This document shows positions 29,072 to 39,122 of a DNA stretch of 64,000 nt, piece after piece. This stretch comes from Phlebotomus papatasi (lineage: Eukaryota; Arthropoda; Insecta; Diptera; Psychodidae). Below the pieces are notes generated by a model. The model was given only the letters and a program-made list of their open reading frames with translations, was not told the origin of the DNA and did not search any database. The stretch spans positions 75,402,712 to 75,466,711 of the forward strand of contig NC_077224.1 in assembly GCF_024763615.1 (NCBI RefSeq). Reading direction: 5' to 3'. Every line of letters begins with the position of its first letter. Position 1 is the stretch's first letter. The translations under genes and the position numbers were made by a program.

Positions 29072-32000
29072 CTGCAAATGCCCAAAAATTGCACCATGAA
29101 ACATTTAATAGTGTAGCAATTTATATTTATACACCAAAGTTCGATGCTTCTGTTTTCAGTTCATTGAACAAAAGCTCTGAGCTTCCTTAAGTGCTTCAAG
29201 GTTAACGACTCATTAATATTATTATTAGAAAAGGGGTGGCAAAGCGTCCCAGGCTTTGCAAAATGCTCGAACTCGTGACATAGATGCTATACCTCGAAAA
29301 TACTTTGGCATCATTTACCGTTTACCCGTTACTCAACCGATTTGAATCGAATCATAAATCATTCAATAGATTCCACAAAATACTTTAAAGAGTAATAAAA
29401 ATTATATTCGAACAAAAATTACTTATCGGTAAATAACCGGTTCATTATCGATTCAGAACTGATTGAAACCGGTTCAGTTATGTCGGAAATTCCAAGACCT
29501 TTCCAACGATCCCAAACATGACCCCATTCGCTTGATAAATGCGCTCTCTAGTGTCTTTTTAACTTTTGACCATGAAAAACCGTTATTAGGAATGATTCAA
29601 CAGTATTTTCGTGTAAGGACGAAATATCCGCCTGGGTAATCTTTAAAACATATCCAGAAAATAAAAAAATCACACGACGCGTTTTCGAGAAATCCCAAAA
29701 AAAACATGGTTTTGGAAGGGAAGGGTAGGGATGGGGGAAAATGAGGGACATCTTAACGACCCTTGGGTCGACTTATGGGGGAGTCCCCCTTAGATCCCAA
29801 GACGCTATCTTTAACCGTTTGGCCTCTAGAGCTGATGACAGCCGGACGAACAAACAGTACAAACAGACGGACAAACAGCGTGACGCCAAATAACTCGAAA
29901 CTTCAGATTTCCAAAATTCTACCAAAATACGACTCCTTGGGGGGTAAGGAAGGAGTCAAAATATATGTATATAACTTAAAATCCAGGGATTATAATATAC
30001 TGCTCTCTCCGTGGAATTCGAGCAGTAATATTCTATATATAAGTTTATTTGAGCATTTCTCCATTTAGTATATAAAATCTGTTAGGATTTAAGTATTCCT
30101 TCATAGTTTTATAAGTGTATAAAGTAAGTTCTTAAAAAGTACTCATTAAGTCCTTAATTAAGGCATATACCAACCGAAAATAGTGACACACAGGGGCGTA
30201 GGAACGAATTTTGCTCACGGAGAGTGGGGGTGGCAATTTTTTTTTAGGTTTCAAATTTTTTCAGATATATTCATCCTGAATTCACAATGTTTTTAGCGGA
30301 GAGTTTAAATTAGGAGACCAAAAATTGTTCTTTTTTTTGGTTTTACGAGATTCTTTTAGACGAGAAGGACACGATCATGTCCTTATTATTTCGAAAAAAA
30401 AATACAAAATGGCTGTCTAAAGTACTTAACTAGAACGCCTCGTCGTGAATCTTGTGATTATTCGCTAATGTGATTCTTATGCAGAAAAATTAAAATAATT
30501 TTCAATTTTATTTCACATTTAAATTTAGAGAAACTAGAGAAAGTTTTGAAATCGGAACTTCTTTTCACGTGTTTAAAAAATTTTGATGTTCGCTCAAACA
30601 CATGCAAATTTACTTGGCAGTCCTTGGGTTTTGTCTCTGTATTTTCGAAAACACTTCGAATTGGCTTCTATAATTTTTGTGGTAATATTCTTAGTTAGTT
30701 TATCTATCGATTTAGCCAATCAAAAATTAATTTTCTTGCCATTTTAATTCAGGCTCACATCCTCAAAATGGAGTTATAACAGGGTGGAGCATTCCCATAC
30801 ATTTTCCGTACAAAATTATGGTATATTTTCTCTTAAGGTTGTCTACACATTATTGGCAGTGATTTACATTTTTTTTGTTTAGGAAATTGACAGTTTTTCT
30901 TCCAAGACGAAATGTACAAAAAATCCTTTAAAAGAACAGTTTTCGACGAAAATTGCTCCTTACAAGTAGAAGAAAAAGAAAATAGAGGCAAATTTAAAAA
31001 AGTTTTTTTTTAATATATTATATTTTACAAAGGCGTTCTCGGATTCATAAATTTATTTATTTTTATTGATAAATTGCTTTGAAACTTGAAATGAATTGCT
31101 TTGATAACTTTAAAAATAGTATATTTTTAAAGATCACACACTTAATGAAGCCTTAATAAATTAATGAAGCTATAGTTTAAGAAAACATAGTCTTTTTTGC
31201 ATTCCCTTAAGGGGTTACATGGGTCTCTCAGGTCAAAAAAAATTTTTTTTTATTTTTTTTATTCTATAGTATAACATTTGAAAAATATTTTCTGAAAATT
31301 TCAAGTCAATCGGAATAAAATTATCGGCGGTAGATCAGTTTTAGTTATGCATTCCACCCGCGCTCGTATATTGTTGTAAAAATTCAAACGCGTTTTTCTC
31401 AAAACACAAGTCAAAACAGCGTTTTATGACCAGCGCACAATAACTTTTGTTTGTAAACATGCTTTCAAAATTTCCCATGAGAATGAGCGAGATGACTAGA
31501 TCTAGATCTCACTCACTCTCATTGAAATGTTAACAATATGTTTACTAAACAAAAATTATTGTGCGTTGGGCATTACAGTCCTGTAGTCAAGATTACTCAG
31601 AGTCTACTCAACCGATCTTTCTGAAATTTTACATACTTATTTTGAGAAGTATTATCTAGTGTCTGAATGAAGGATTTGCACTTCCTTTGATCAGAACCAT
31701 TTTCACAAATATTATTTTTACAAATAGGGTAAAATTGACACTTTTTTACAAAAACTTTTGCCAAAAATCCAATTTTTTTTTTTCAAAAATCCTTCCTTCA
31801 TCCACGGGTCCAACTAATCCTCTAACAGAGTATATTTGGTTTTTTTGATTTTAGATAAACCTACTGGGAGAAGTCCTGACTACCGCAAGGTCTGTTTTTT
31901 TTTGAGGAATGGTTCCGAAAATCAGCTACCAATGGTCGAATTTTCAAAATTTTCCTATTTTTTTAAAATTTTGTTCTAAAGTTACTCTTTCATATCCCAA

Positions 32001-34808
32001 AAGTTGGAATTTCCTAAATATTTTCTACACAATAAATTATTGTCAGAAAAAAGGCCTATGTTTTGACCTGAGAGACCAATGTAACCCCTTAAACGAGGAC
32101 CTGCTTAATTTCCAATCTGTTAAGAATATTTTAGTAATTTGATGCATTATTCTGTTATTACCTATGAGTTGAAATGAATATCATATTCAATATTTGTATC
32201 AAAACTCCGCATATATACTTCAAACATTAGACCATGAATAACAAATAACCAGTACATTTATTAAAACTCTTTATTTTTCACGAAAATATGGCAATATTTT
32301 ACCGTTTTGGTTTTACAGAAGAACAACAGACAATTTGCGTAAATTTTGAGATAGACGCATTGGCCTGCTCAAGGGGGGGGGGGGCAGTGGCAGGTTAGGG
32401 GGGCAATGCACTTCTGCCCCCCCCTTCCTAGTCGTTACGCCCCTAGTGACACCTAATGGAAAAGAGTGTAATACGACTAAAACATTGTAGGTAATTTACA
32501 ATTTTATTTGGTAAGTTTAATTCAAAGATCTTTATTTGTCCCAAATTCTCTTAAAACCTTTTTTCGGTCCCTCAACTTGCTTTCCGGCAGGGTAAATTGC
32601 CAAAAAGTATTAATATTGCTCACATTTAAGGATAGAGAAATGTAATCTACATCTCCCAAACGTATATACGGGCTTCCGACCTAAGGTTTAGCTATATGGC
32701 TTAACTACTCTAATTTTTTTTTTATCAATTACGAGTTTTTGGAAAAATTTAACTTAGGATTGGATTATTAAGGACAAATGACCTATTAGGCTCTCAAAAA
32801 GCAATAAAATTGCTCGCAATTTAAAATTTTGAGACATTCGGGAACTGGGCTAAACCTCTAGTCTGAAGCCGGCCTTATAATTGAGGAATTTGACTGCATA
32901 GCCGTAAAGGAACCACTTAAAAAGCACTTACTCAAAGGTACTTAATTAGGTACTTAGCGAAAGTATTTTTCATGTCTTTAATACAAACTACTTAATAAAG
33001 TACTTTCACAAAGGCCTTAGTTAAGTACTTAGGGATTTTATTGTCGCTTCTGGCAGGGAAGCGCTTTTTTATTTCTTAGGAAAAAATATAGGAAAATTCA
33101 CATTATTCAAAGGCAAGAACGTTCGAAGGCAGAGTACTTTCCCCTAATTGAATCAAGAACTTATAAAGTTCTTAATAAGAATTTTATAAGTGCTCAATAT
33201 TTCTGACGTACATGGTAAAAGGCTTACCTGACAGGATGTTGCTGGATCTGCAACCTGTGCATGATGACCCAAATACTGGTAGTGAGACGCCTGGTAGTAA
33301 TCTGACATCTGGGGTCTGCTGGTTTTCAGGATCTTCGAGCTGTTTATCTGCTCCTCCAGATCAATGTAGGACTTTTCGGTCTGCTGTTGCGTCTCGTAGT
33401 ATCCACGATTTGGTTGCTGCGACGTAGTCTGGTTGACCGGATAGCTTCCTTGATATGCATTCGAATAGCACATTTCATTGGCATTCCTCGAGCCCTGATA
33501 CACAATTTTGGATGTCTGATAGTTTGCAGGAATCACAGAATTCCTCATGGCCGGCTGCTGTATTTGATTGGTGGAGTGATGATGGTGATGATGATGGTAG
33601 TCTTCATACTGCGGAATGTACTTCGGAAGCGTGTTGTAGTTGACTTTAGCTCCGTAGGGGTCTTCAAAAATGCCATTTTCCACGTATACCTCCTTTTGGG
33701 GTACATGATGTGCGGCTGGACGATTGTACACCTGACTAGTCGGCTGCTGATACCCATTTCCCGGTCGCATGACATTGTAGTAAGGATGCGGAACTGGAGC
33801 TTCTCCTGTTTGCTGTATCATCGATCGCACGGCCCGTGGAGTAGATCCAACGACAACTGGATATTTTCCTATAAAAAAGAACCTTTGAAAATCTTGAACA
33901 GAGTTGATGTTTATTCCTGACTTACCATTACTCGCGGGTTTGTATGGATTGGCGGGATTGTAGTAATTGGATGGATATTTCTCAGTGCAGGCATATTCCT
34001 GAGACATGTAGGGATGATTTCCCGGACGCATGTACACCGCTGTTCGACTGTATGAATCGTCGAAGGGATGCCGAACCGGAACTACTCCGTATGCATGTCT
34101 CATGTCTTTGGCTGGAGGTGCTGGAGCCGTCTGACCAGGAGACGTCCATTGGTTTGGTGCAACTGGGGCTGCCGGTGGGTTTTTGTATCCTCCTGCTACT
34201 TGGTAGCCATTGTACTTAATGGTACCGCCATAGGCATTGGGAACATGGTTCTTGGGAGAGTCTGGATATTCACTGAGGACAATTGGACTGGATGATGAGG
34301 AGGAGGCATTGGCGTAATTGGGTGTTGTTGCTGCTGAATTGTGTTGATAGTTTTGGTAACCGCCGTAAGTGTTGTCGTATCCAGCTTGGACTTTGGGGTA
34401 GTAGTAGGTGGGACTCTGTTCTACGCCGCTTTTAGCGTACTGAACAGAAGAGTAATCCACGCCACATTGGGCTATTGGAACACTTGGACATTCACCACTG
34501 TTCACAGAATAATTGAGCAAACTCTCGCCGTTGGCACTGTAGGTATCAAGGACGTCGTGCTTTCGATGGAGTGGCGACGAGACACCATAGTGCATCTGCT
34601 GGACATTTTTCTGATGATACAGCTGCGTCGACTGGATCTGCTGGCTGGACTGTGATTGCTGTAGTGGCTGCTGGTAGGCCTGATGATGGTGATGCGGCAC
34701 GGGATATACTGTGGCTTGTTGTTGCTGCTGATGAGGCAACTGCTGACCAATTTCACCCGTTGCACCGGAATATGTATTCACATCCGGATAATAGCCATGA
34801 TGGTCCAT
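26960..34808 (-). CDS. Unrecognised Q/H/Y-rich, probably nuclear protein with LCE motifs and Ser-rich tail (three exons)
   Basis: Proposed CDS complement(join(26960..29071,33228..33868,33926..34808)), 1,211 aa. ATG 34808 has the context GAAAATGG. The N-terminal half is low-complexity Gln/His/Tyr/Asn/Pro with a seven-His run. Exon 2 ends with CAG|GTAAGC in phase 0. The 2.1-kb last exon starts after TTTGGGCATTTGCAG|GTG, also in phase 0, so the frames join. The C-terminal half has an acidic N-part, a basic KRKKKRRSSS patch (about 738-746), six short L-x-x-(L/I)-C-type motifs (about 765-969), a KR-rich region and a Ser-rich tail ending in LGKMYT. No enzyme motif or membrane segment is seen. A nuclear or RNA-linked role is inferred from composition only. 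The last exon could instead be a separate gene starting at ATG 29104, whose first 11 codons would be the acceptor region. Confidence 0.7.
29236..30035. repeat. Dispersed repeat R, full-length-like copy with terminal hairpin
   Basis: Begins near AAAGCGTCCCAGGCTTTGC and ends at a stem-loop TACTGCTC ... GAGCAGTA (29998-30025). Inside are CTTGGGTCGACTTATGGG, ACCGTTTGGCCTCTAGAG and GGACGGACAAACAGCGTGAC-like words. Copies are at 36866-38779 (interrupted), 42786-43111 (decayed 5' part) and 44030-44230 (3' part). It lies in intron 2 of gene 2. It is not obviously a TIR element; the hairpin end would suit a Helitron-type element, but no CTRR end was proven. Confidence 0.55.
31211..32088. mobile_element. 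TTAA-flanked element nested in the hAT-like element
   Basis: GGGGTTACATGGGTCTCTCA at the left and GAGAGACCAATGTAACCCC at the right, between TTAA 31207-31210 and TTAA 32089-32092. The inverted repeat continues through GGTCAAAA / TTTTGACC. It is 878 bp and itself carries the MITE at 31427-31572. Confidence 0.75.
31427..31572. mobile_element. 146-bp foldback MITE with AGATCTAGATCT centre
   Basis: TGACCAGCGCACAATAACTT plus TTGTTTGTAAACATG is repeated inverted at the right (GTTTACTAAACAAAAATTAT, TGTGCGTTGGGCA). The centre is the self-complementary TAGATCTAGATCT, next to GAGTGAGA words. The same family forms the tandem array at 51601-51897. Confidence 0.75.
32668..32872. mobile_element. Repeat X copy
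   Basis: ACGGGCTTCCGACCTAAGG at the left and GGGAACTGGGCTAAACCTCT, then AGTCTGAAG, at the right, as in the copy starting at 18832. It carries an uninterrupted GGATTGGATTATTAAGG site. Confidence 0.6.
33078..33148. mobile_element. Solo end of MITE family Z
   Basis: AAATTCACATTATTCAAAGG followed by GAACGTTCGAAGGCAGAGTA and CTTTCCCCTA is the right end of the 8474-8826 element. No left end was found nearby. Confidence 0.55.
33228..33868 (-). CDS. Gene 2 exon 2: Y/Q/H-rich segment
   Basis: The acceptor TTTTTTATAG|GA and donor TGTCAG|GTAAGCC bound 641 bp in frame. It encodes GKYPVVVGSTPRAV and low-complexity sequence with a His run (YHHHHHHHST) and many Tyr and Gln residues. Reading through the donor gives only 25 more codons (33227-33153), which supports splicing there. 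Confidence 0.75.
33926..34808 (-). CDS. Gene 2 exon 1: start and Q/H-rich N-terminus
   Basis: Starts MDHHGYYPDVNTYSG and is rich in CAG/CAA/CAT runs, with a Ser run (SSSSSS). It ends at donor AATG|GTAAGTCAG. The 57-bp intron (33869-33925) is a multiple of three without a stop, so an unspliced form would still be in frame and add 19 residues. Confidence 0.8.
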
Positions 34809-35884
34809 TTTCTCCTTACACAGTCATCAGAAATTCATCTATTCTGCGTGCTATTACTCCTTAAAATTTGACCGTGAACGCAAAACATGTAACAAGAAAA
34901 GGCACATCGAAAAAAAGCACGTTAATTGTGAAAGTTATTGTCCACCTGATGATATTAACCTTGGTTGGATGGAGGGCGAAAAAAATTATATACTCTATTT
35001 TTTCATATACAAGGTGCACGCTTCTAAAAACGTGAACTTTTTTATCACTCAATCACATCAAGAACTAATGAAAAATTATGCCGTTTTTCCTCATTCCCCA
35101 ACACTTTATTCCCATTTTTCATCTATCAACCCATAAAAGCAATATAAAATGTTCTATTGCAATACTATTCAACCAAGCTCCAACCACCCTTCCCACTCAT
35201 TTGCCCAATATCACAAGAATAAACTGTGAGTAGCCAGAAGAGATGGCATCCAGAGAAAATTTCGTTTATAAACAAGTCAAATACGAAAGAATAAATGATG
35301 TAAATTACCTCAAGACGTGATGCGTTAATATAGTTTTTAACAAAAATTCATTTCGTCATTCTTCTACGAGTTCCACTCTCGCAGACATCGAAATACTTCA
35401 TAGAATGTTCTATCGTCAAGAAATACAGTGTAGAACAGTTACAAGAAAAAGCAGTGACTAACTCCCCGTGAGGGCTTCTGTTCCTCAGGTCAGTGTTCTT
35501 TATCATTTACACCAATATGTCACCTAAACATAAAGAATTCCCACAATAGAGACAAAATCACTCTCTCGAACCAACGAAAATTAGTACTCAATCAAGTTAT
35601 TGCGATAATAAAGAAAAACCGCTAAACCTATAGAATTCTCATTAGCATCTTCACCTCATGAGCGATGTGACATAAGGTTTCAGTCTTACCACCTTCGTCA
35701 ATCATGCTAAATGTTTTCCCTCGGGTTTGAGTTGTGCATTCTCACTATGGTTTCCATATCGATGATTTTGTATTTTTTCTGTCTCTTTTATTTGTGCTTC
35801 TGCATACATTTTTTACAAAAGGGTTGATAATTAATATGATTTCTAATACAAAAGGAAAGATTACCCAGAAAAGCGAGAAAAGCT
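34809..35884. other. 5' flank or first intron of gene 2
   Basis: No gene seen. Upstream of the ATG there is no strong splice acceptor, though GCACGCAG (minus strand, about 34847) is a weak one. The 5' UTR boundary is therefore unresolved. Confidence 0.4.
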
Positions 35885-36064
35885 ATGCAAGCCATTATGA
35901 GGAGACCTCGATCTCGGGGCAGAACTAGGACAAGGTGACTGAATAAAATTCAGGATTTTGCGTGGAAGCGCCTTGGGATCGAACCCGAACATCTTTCTGA
36001 AGTGGCGGAGGATCGACAGGCGTGGGCTGTTAAACTTGGATTAATGGGCCCGCGACTCCAATAG
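35885..36064 (+). pseudogene. C-terminal remnant of a non-LTR retrotransposon reverse transcriptase
   Basis: The frame reads RRPRSRGRTRTR, then an in-frame TGA, then LNKIQDFAWKRLGIEPEHLS, EVAEDRQAWAVKLGL and MGPRLQ before TAG 36062. The pattern R-P-R-x-R-x-R-x-R-W ... A-x-D-R-x-x-W is typical of the end of endonuclease/reverse-transcriptase ORFs of insect non-LTR elements; the TGA replaces the expected Trp. Only this 3' fragment remains, so it is a 5'-truncated relic. A related, more decayed copy lies at 61825. Confidence 0.65.
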
Positions 36065-36122
36065 GGATAAGTGGTTGAAAATGAATAAATACAAAATGTT
36101 CAAAATTCATTGACAACTATTA

Positions 36123-36338
36123 GGGGAATGTGGGCATGATTCGCACAGAGTGAACTTTCAAACGATGCGAATTTTCTCTTTGTTGGCAAAGAACTGGTTT
36201 ACCATTTCTCATCTCGTCTTATGAGGTTAATAATGAACTATCGTATGACTAAGACGTAACGACCTAGCTCTTTGCAAACAAAGAGAAAATTAGCATCGTT
36301 TGAAGGTTCACTCCGTGCGAACCATGCCTACATTCCCC
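36123..36338. mobile_element. GGGGAATGTGGGCATG MITE
   Basis: GGGGAATGTGGGCATGATTC at the left, inverted at the right (GAACCATGCCTACATTCCCC), flanked by TA. CAAACGATGCGAATTTTCTC pairs with GAGAAAATTAGCATCGTTTG. It is 216 bp and largely palindromic. Confidence 0.8.
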
Positions 36339-36915
36339 TAGTATTTATAACAAAATCTGTCTGAAGCGTATGACCTGTTCGATTATTGTTAATCCAGTCG
36401 ACGAGCAAACATATTGCCTAAACTATGATTTTATATAAAGTCTAGGGATACTTTGAATCACAAGAGCTATAATTGTAATAAGACCTGTGCTTAATTAATT
36501 TTAATAGTCAATTACAAATCTGGCAAAGAACAACGCATTTATGAAAGCGATATTTACAGACAGGTTTTATAATTTATTACTAAAATAAAAGAACAATAGT
36601 GCCTGATCGTCTGTTCGATGCCCAGCGAAATAAAATGTAGGAAATGAAATTCAAAAACTTTAAATTCCAGAATCAATACAGGTGTCCTAAACAAAATTCG
36701 AAACAATGACATTTACTTCATAGATTAAGTGCTCTGCAACATGCCCTAATTGCAAACCCTTAATGGTTTTATTAGGGAAAACTTACTTTAATAATATCTA
36801 GTAATTGTACTGTACAGAATATCAAAAAGTCACACAAAACATGATTTGGAAAAAGATCATTGAAGAAGGGATGGAAAAGCGTTCCAGTTTTGCGAAATGC
36901 TCGAACTCGTGCCTG

Positions 36916-37189
36916 ATGCCCTACCTAGATACACTTATGACTTTTACCGAGAGACTGCTCAACGTAATTATTTGTAATACAAATAATATTTTGACATTTT
37001 GACTAAATACCAATCAGTAACAAAGCTAATCAGTAAGATCAACGATCAGTAAATAACTAAGTAAACCACTTCTCGGTTTAAGCCGAAAAAAGGATTAGTC
37101 GGAAACTGCTGGAAATGTAATCAGATCCTTTTTTTATTACAATACGAAAAACCATCTCTCGGCTTAATTCGTAAGAGTATCTAGGGCAT
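36916..37189. mobile_element. MITE family Y copy nested in repeat R
   Basis: ATGCCCTACCTAGATACACT at the left and AGTATCTAGGGCAT at the right. The centre carries two palindromic blocks with CGAGAGACTGCTCAACG and CGGTTTAAGCCGAAAAAAGG, longer than other Y copies. Confidence 0.65.
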
Positions 37190-37391
37190 TAGACACTACC
37201 TTAAAAGTACTTGCGCATCATTTACCGTTTACTGGTTCACAACCGATTTATTTAACGGGATAAATTACTCAAAAAAATCGCCCAAAATATCTTAGAAGTA
37301 CTATAATTAAATTAATGATAAAAATTGATTTGGAACCGGTTCAGTTTTATCGGAAATTCCAAACCCTTTTCAAAGAACCCAAACATAACTA

Positions 37392-38324
37392 GGGGAACGT
37401 AGGTAGCCTTCGCACATTTTTTCGTGCTTCATATTCATGACTTTTTTCTGACTAAACTGCATGCTTAGTTCACTATCACAGAATTGTTGGTTTTTCCTGG
37501 ACAGGAAAATGAAAAAAAAATATGACGATTTGTGCGATTCTTGCCCCCGGGGGCAGCGTTCACACGATGGGGGTTTGGATTCGTCATTGCTTTTTTTCTC
37601 GAAATAAATTTTATCTTATGTAAAAAAAAAAATTCCGATTGTTATGTACCCCCGTGAACCCGCTGAAACTATCACTGCACTAAAAGAAGATCTTCAAAAC
37701 ACCTTTTTACATTTTCTGGAGCACTGTTTTTTCTTCCAAATGAATATCGAAAAATCGACTATGAACATGTTCACACAGTTCACACTGTCAATAACCGTCG
37801 TTTCATGGAGATGGGAAGGAGACTATACGCCTGTCGAAGAGGATATGACAACGAATCTCTCACTGTAGCTTATGAGGCTTTAGTGAGGTTATGATTTTTA
37901 AGCTGGAGTTGTCTGATGGATGTGCGAATGCTCCCACATTCAGTGTTTGAAACCACACACAGTGTAGTACTTAAGAATTTTCCGCCCCGTAAAAATAATT
38001 TCCCTCCGATGCAAAAAATTATTACGTAAATATCATCTCAAGTATAGTCTTCATCCATTGTGTAAGTGATTTTTTTAAGAAATTAGTTTAAATATGAGAA
38101 ATCAAATAAAATGTGCTCCATCAAAATTACTCATTTTTGGCCAATTTTTTATTTGTGATCCTAGCGTCTAGGATAGAAGGGCTTGGCTGCCTATTTTTAC
38201 AATGAAGATAAGGTTCATAAATACTTAACTTATGGCTAAGAAATGCGGAACCAAATCTTTGGAAATAAAGATAAAATTCGCATCGTTCGAAAGCTCACAC
38301 GTGCAAAGCCTGCCTAGATTCCCC
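37392..38324. mobile_element. 933-bp GGGGAACGTAGG element nested in repeat R
   Basis: The left end GGGGAACGTAGGTAGCCTTC and right end TGCAAAGCCTGCCTAGATTCCCC are imperfect inverses, flanked by TA. GCATCGTTCGAAAGCTCAC near the right end matches the family at 36123. The paralogous R copy at 29.5 kb lacks it. Confidence 0.65.
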
Positions 38325-38833
38325 TAGAGCTTTTTTAACCTTTAATTTTGAAAAACCAGTATTAGGAATGATTGAATGATATTTTTGTTTATGAACGAAA
38401 GATCCGGTTAGGCAATTCTTAAATATCCAAAAATGAAAAAAAAAATCGGGTGAGATTCCCAAAAAATTTGGTTTTGGGATATATGGTTGGAGTGAGAAGG
38501 AAATGAGGAGCATATTAACGATCTTTGGGTCGACTTATAGGTGAGAAAATCCATCGAAGGTTCCAAATCTCTATCCCTGCGTCTATCTCTATCTCTAATC
38601 GTTTGGACTGTACGCAACAACCGAACGGACAGACAAACAAACAGCGTGACATCATTTCTTTTATATTGTCTAAAACATAAATATATTTTCCAAGGGAGGA
38701 GGAAGTGGAAATTTCAAGGAGTGAAAAGACCGAAGGATTGTGTATACTGCTCTTTTTGTGAAGTTCGAGCAGTAAAAGAAATTCAAAAAATAGTATGTTA
38801 ACAAAATTAATCTTTAAGTATAGTTCTTCCTAT

Positions 38834-39114
38834 CGGTGGCAGTCAAAATCCCGAAAGCCATGTCCCGAATGTTTAAAATCGTGAAAGGGATAAAATTATA
38901 TGGAGGAAAATGTTTAGAATAATTTCCCAAGACACAGAAGATTTCCCTTTGCATCCAGCAGTCGTGGGTGCAATCGTCAGAGTAGCTATAACACTTTTAA
39001 GAATTCGGGATTTTGTCTTTCGGGATTTTGGCTTTCGGGATTTTGGCTTTCGGGGTTTTGGCTTTCGGGATTTTGGCTTTCGGGGTTTTAGCTTTCGGGA
39101 TTTTGACCGGGACC
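38834..39114. mobile_element. Foldback element with 15-bp minisatellite arms, second copy
   Basis: The right arm is a clean tandem of TTTCGGGATTTTGGC (about 38998-39110). The left arm carries the inverse (AAAATCCCGAAAGCC). CTTCCTAT at 38826-38833 and 39115-39122 is a candidate 8-bp target duplication. The centre shares AAAATTATATGGAGGA with the copy at 407-670, in inverted orientation. Confidence 0.7.
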
Positions 39115-39122
39115 CTTCCTAT

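Larger units (their letters stand above)
30191..32445. mobile_element. 2.3-kb non-autonomous hAT-like element
   Basis: CAGGGGCGTAGGAACGA at the left and TCGTTACGCCCCTA at the right are inverted. GTGACACA (30183-30190) and GTGACACC (32446-32453) are an 8-bp target duplication with one mismatch. Poly-G/poly-C tracts lie near the right end (32373-32430). A TTAA element (31211-32088) is nested inside it. No transposase frame. Confidence 0.75.
36866..38779. repeat. Repeat R copy interrupted by two MITEs
   Basis: The order of R segments is the same as in 29236-30035, ending at the same hairpin (TACTGCTC ... GAGCAGTA, 38746-38773). A family Y element (36916-37189) and a GGGGAACG element (37392-38324) split it. 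Confidence 0.6.

Noticed and set aside
33212..34864. Plus-strand frames of up to 177 codons opposite gene 2
   Set aside because: They mirror CAG/CAT-rich minus-strand codons and have no independent features.
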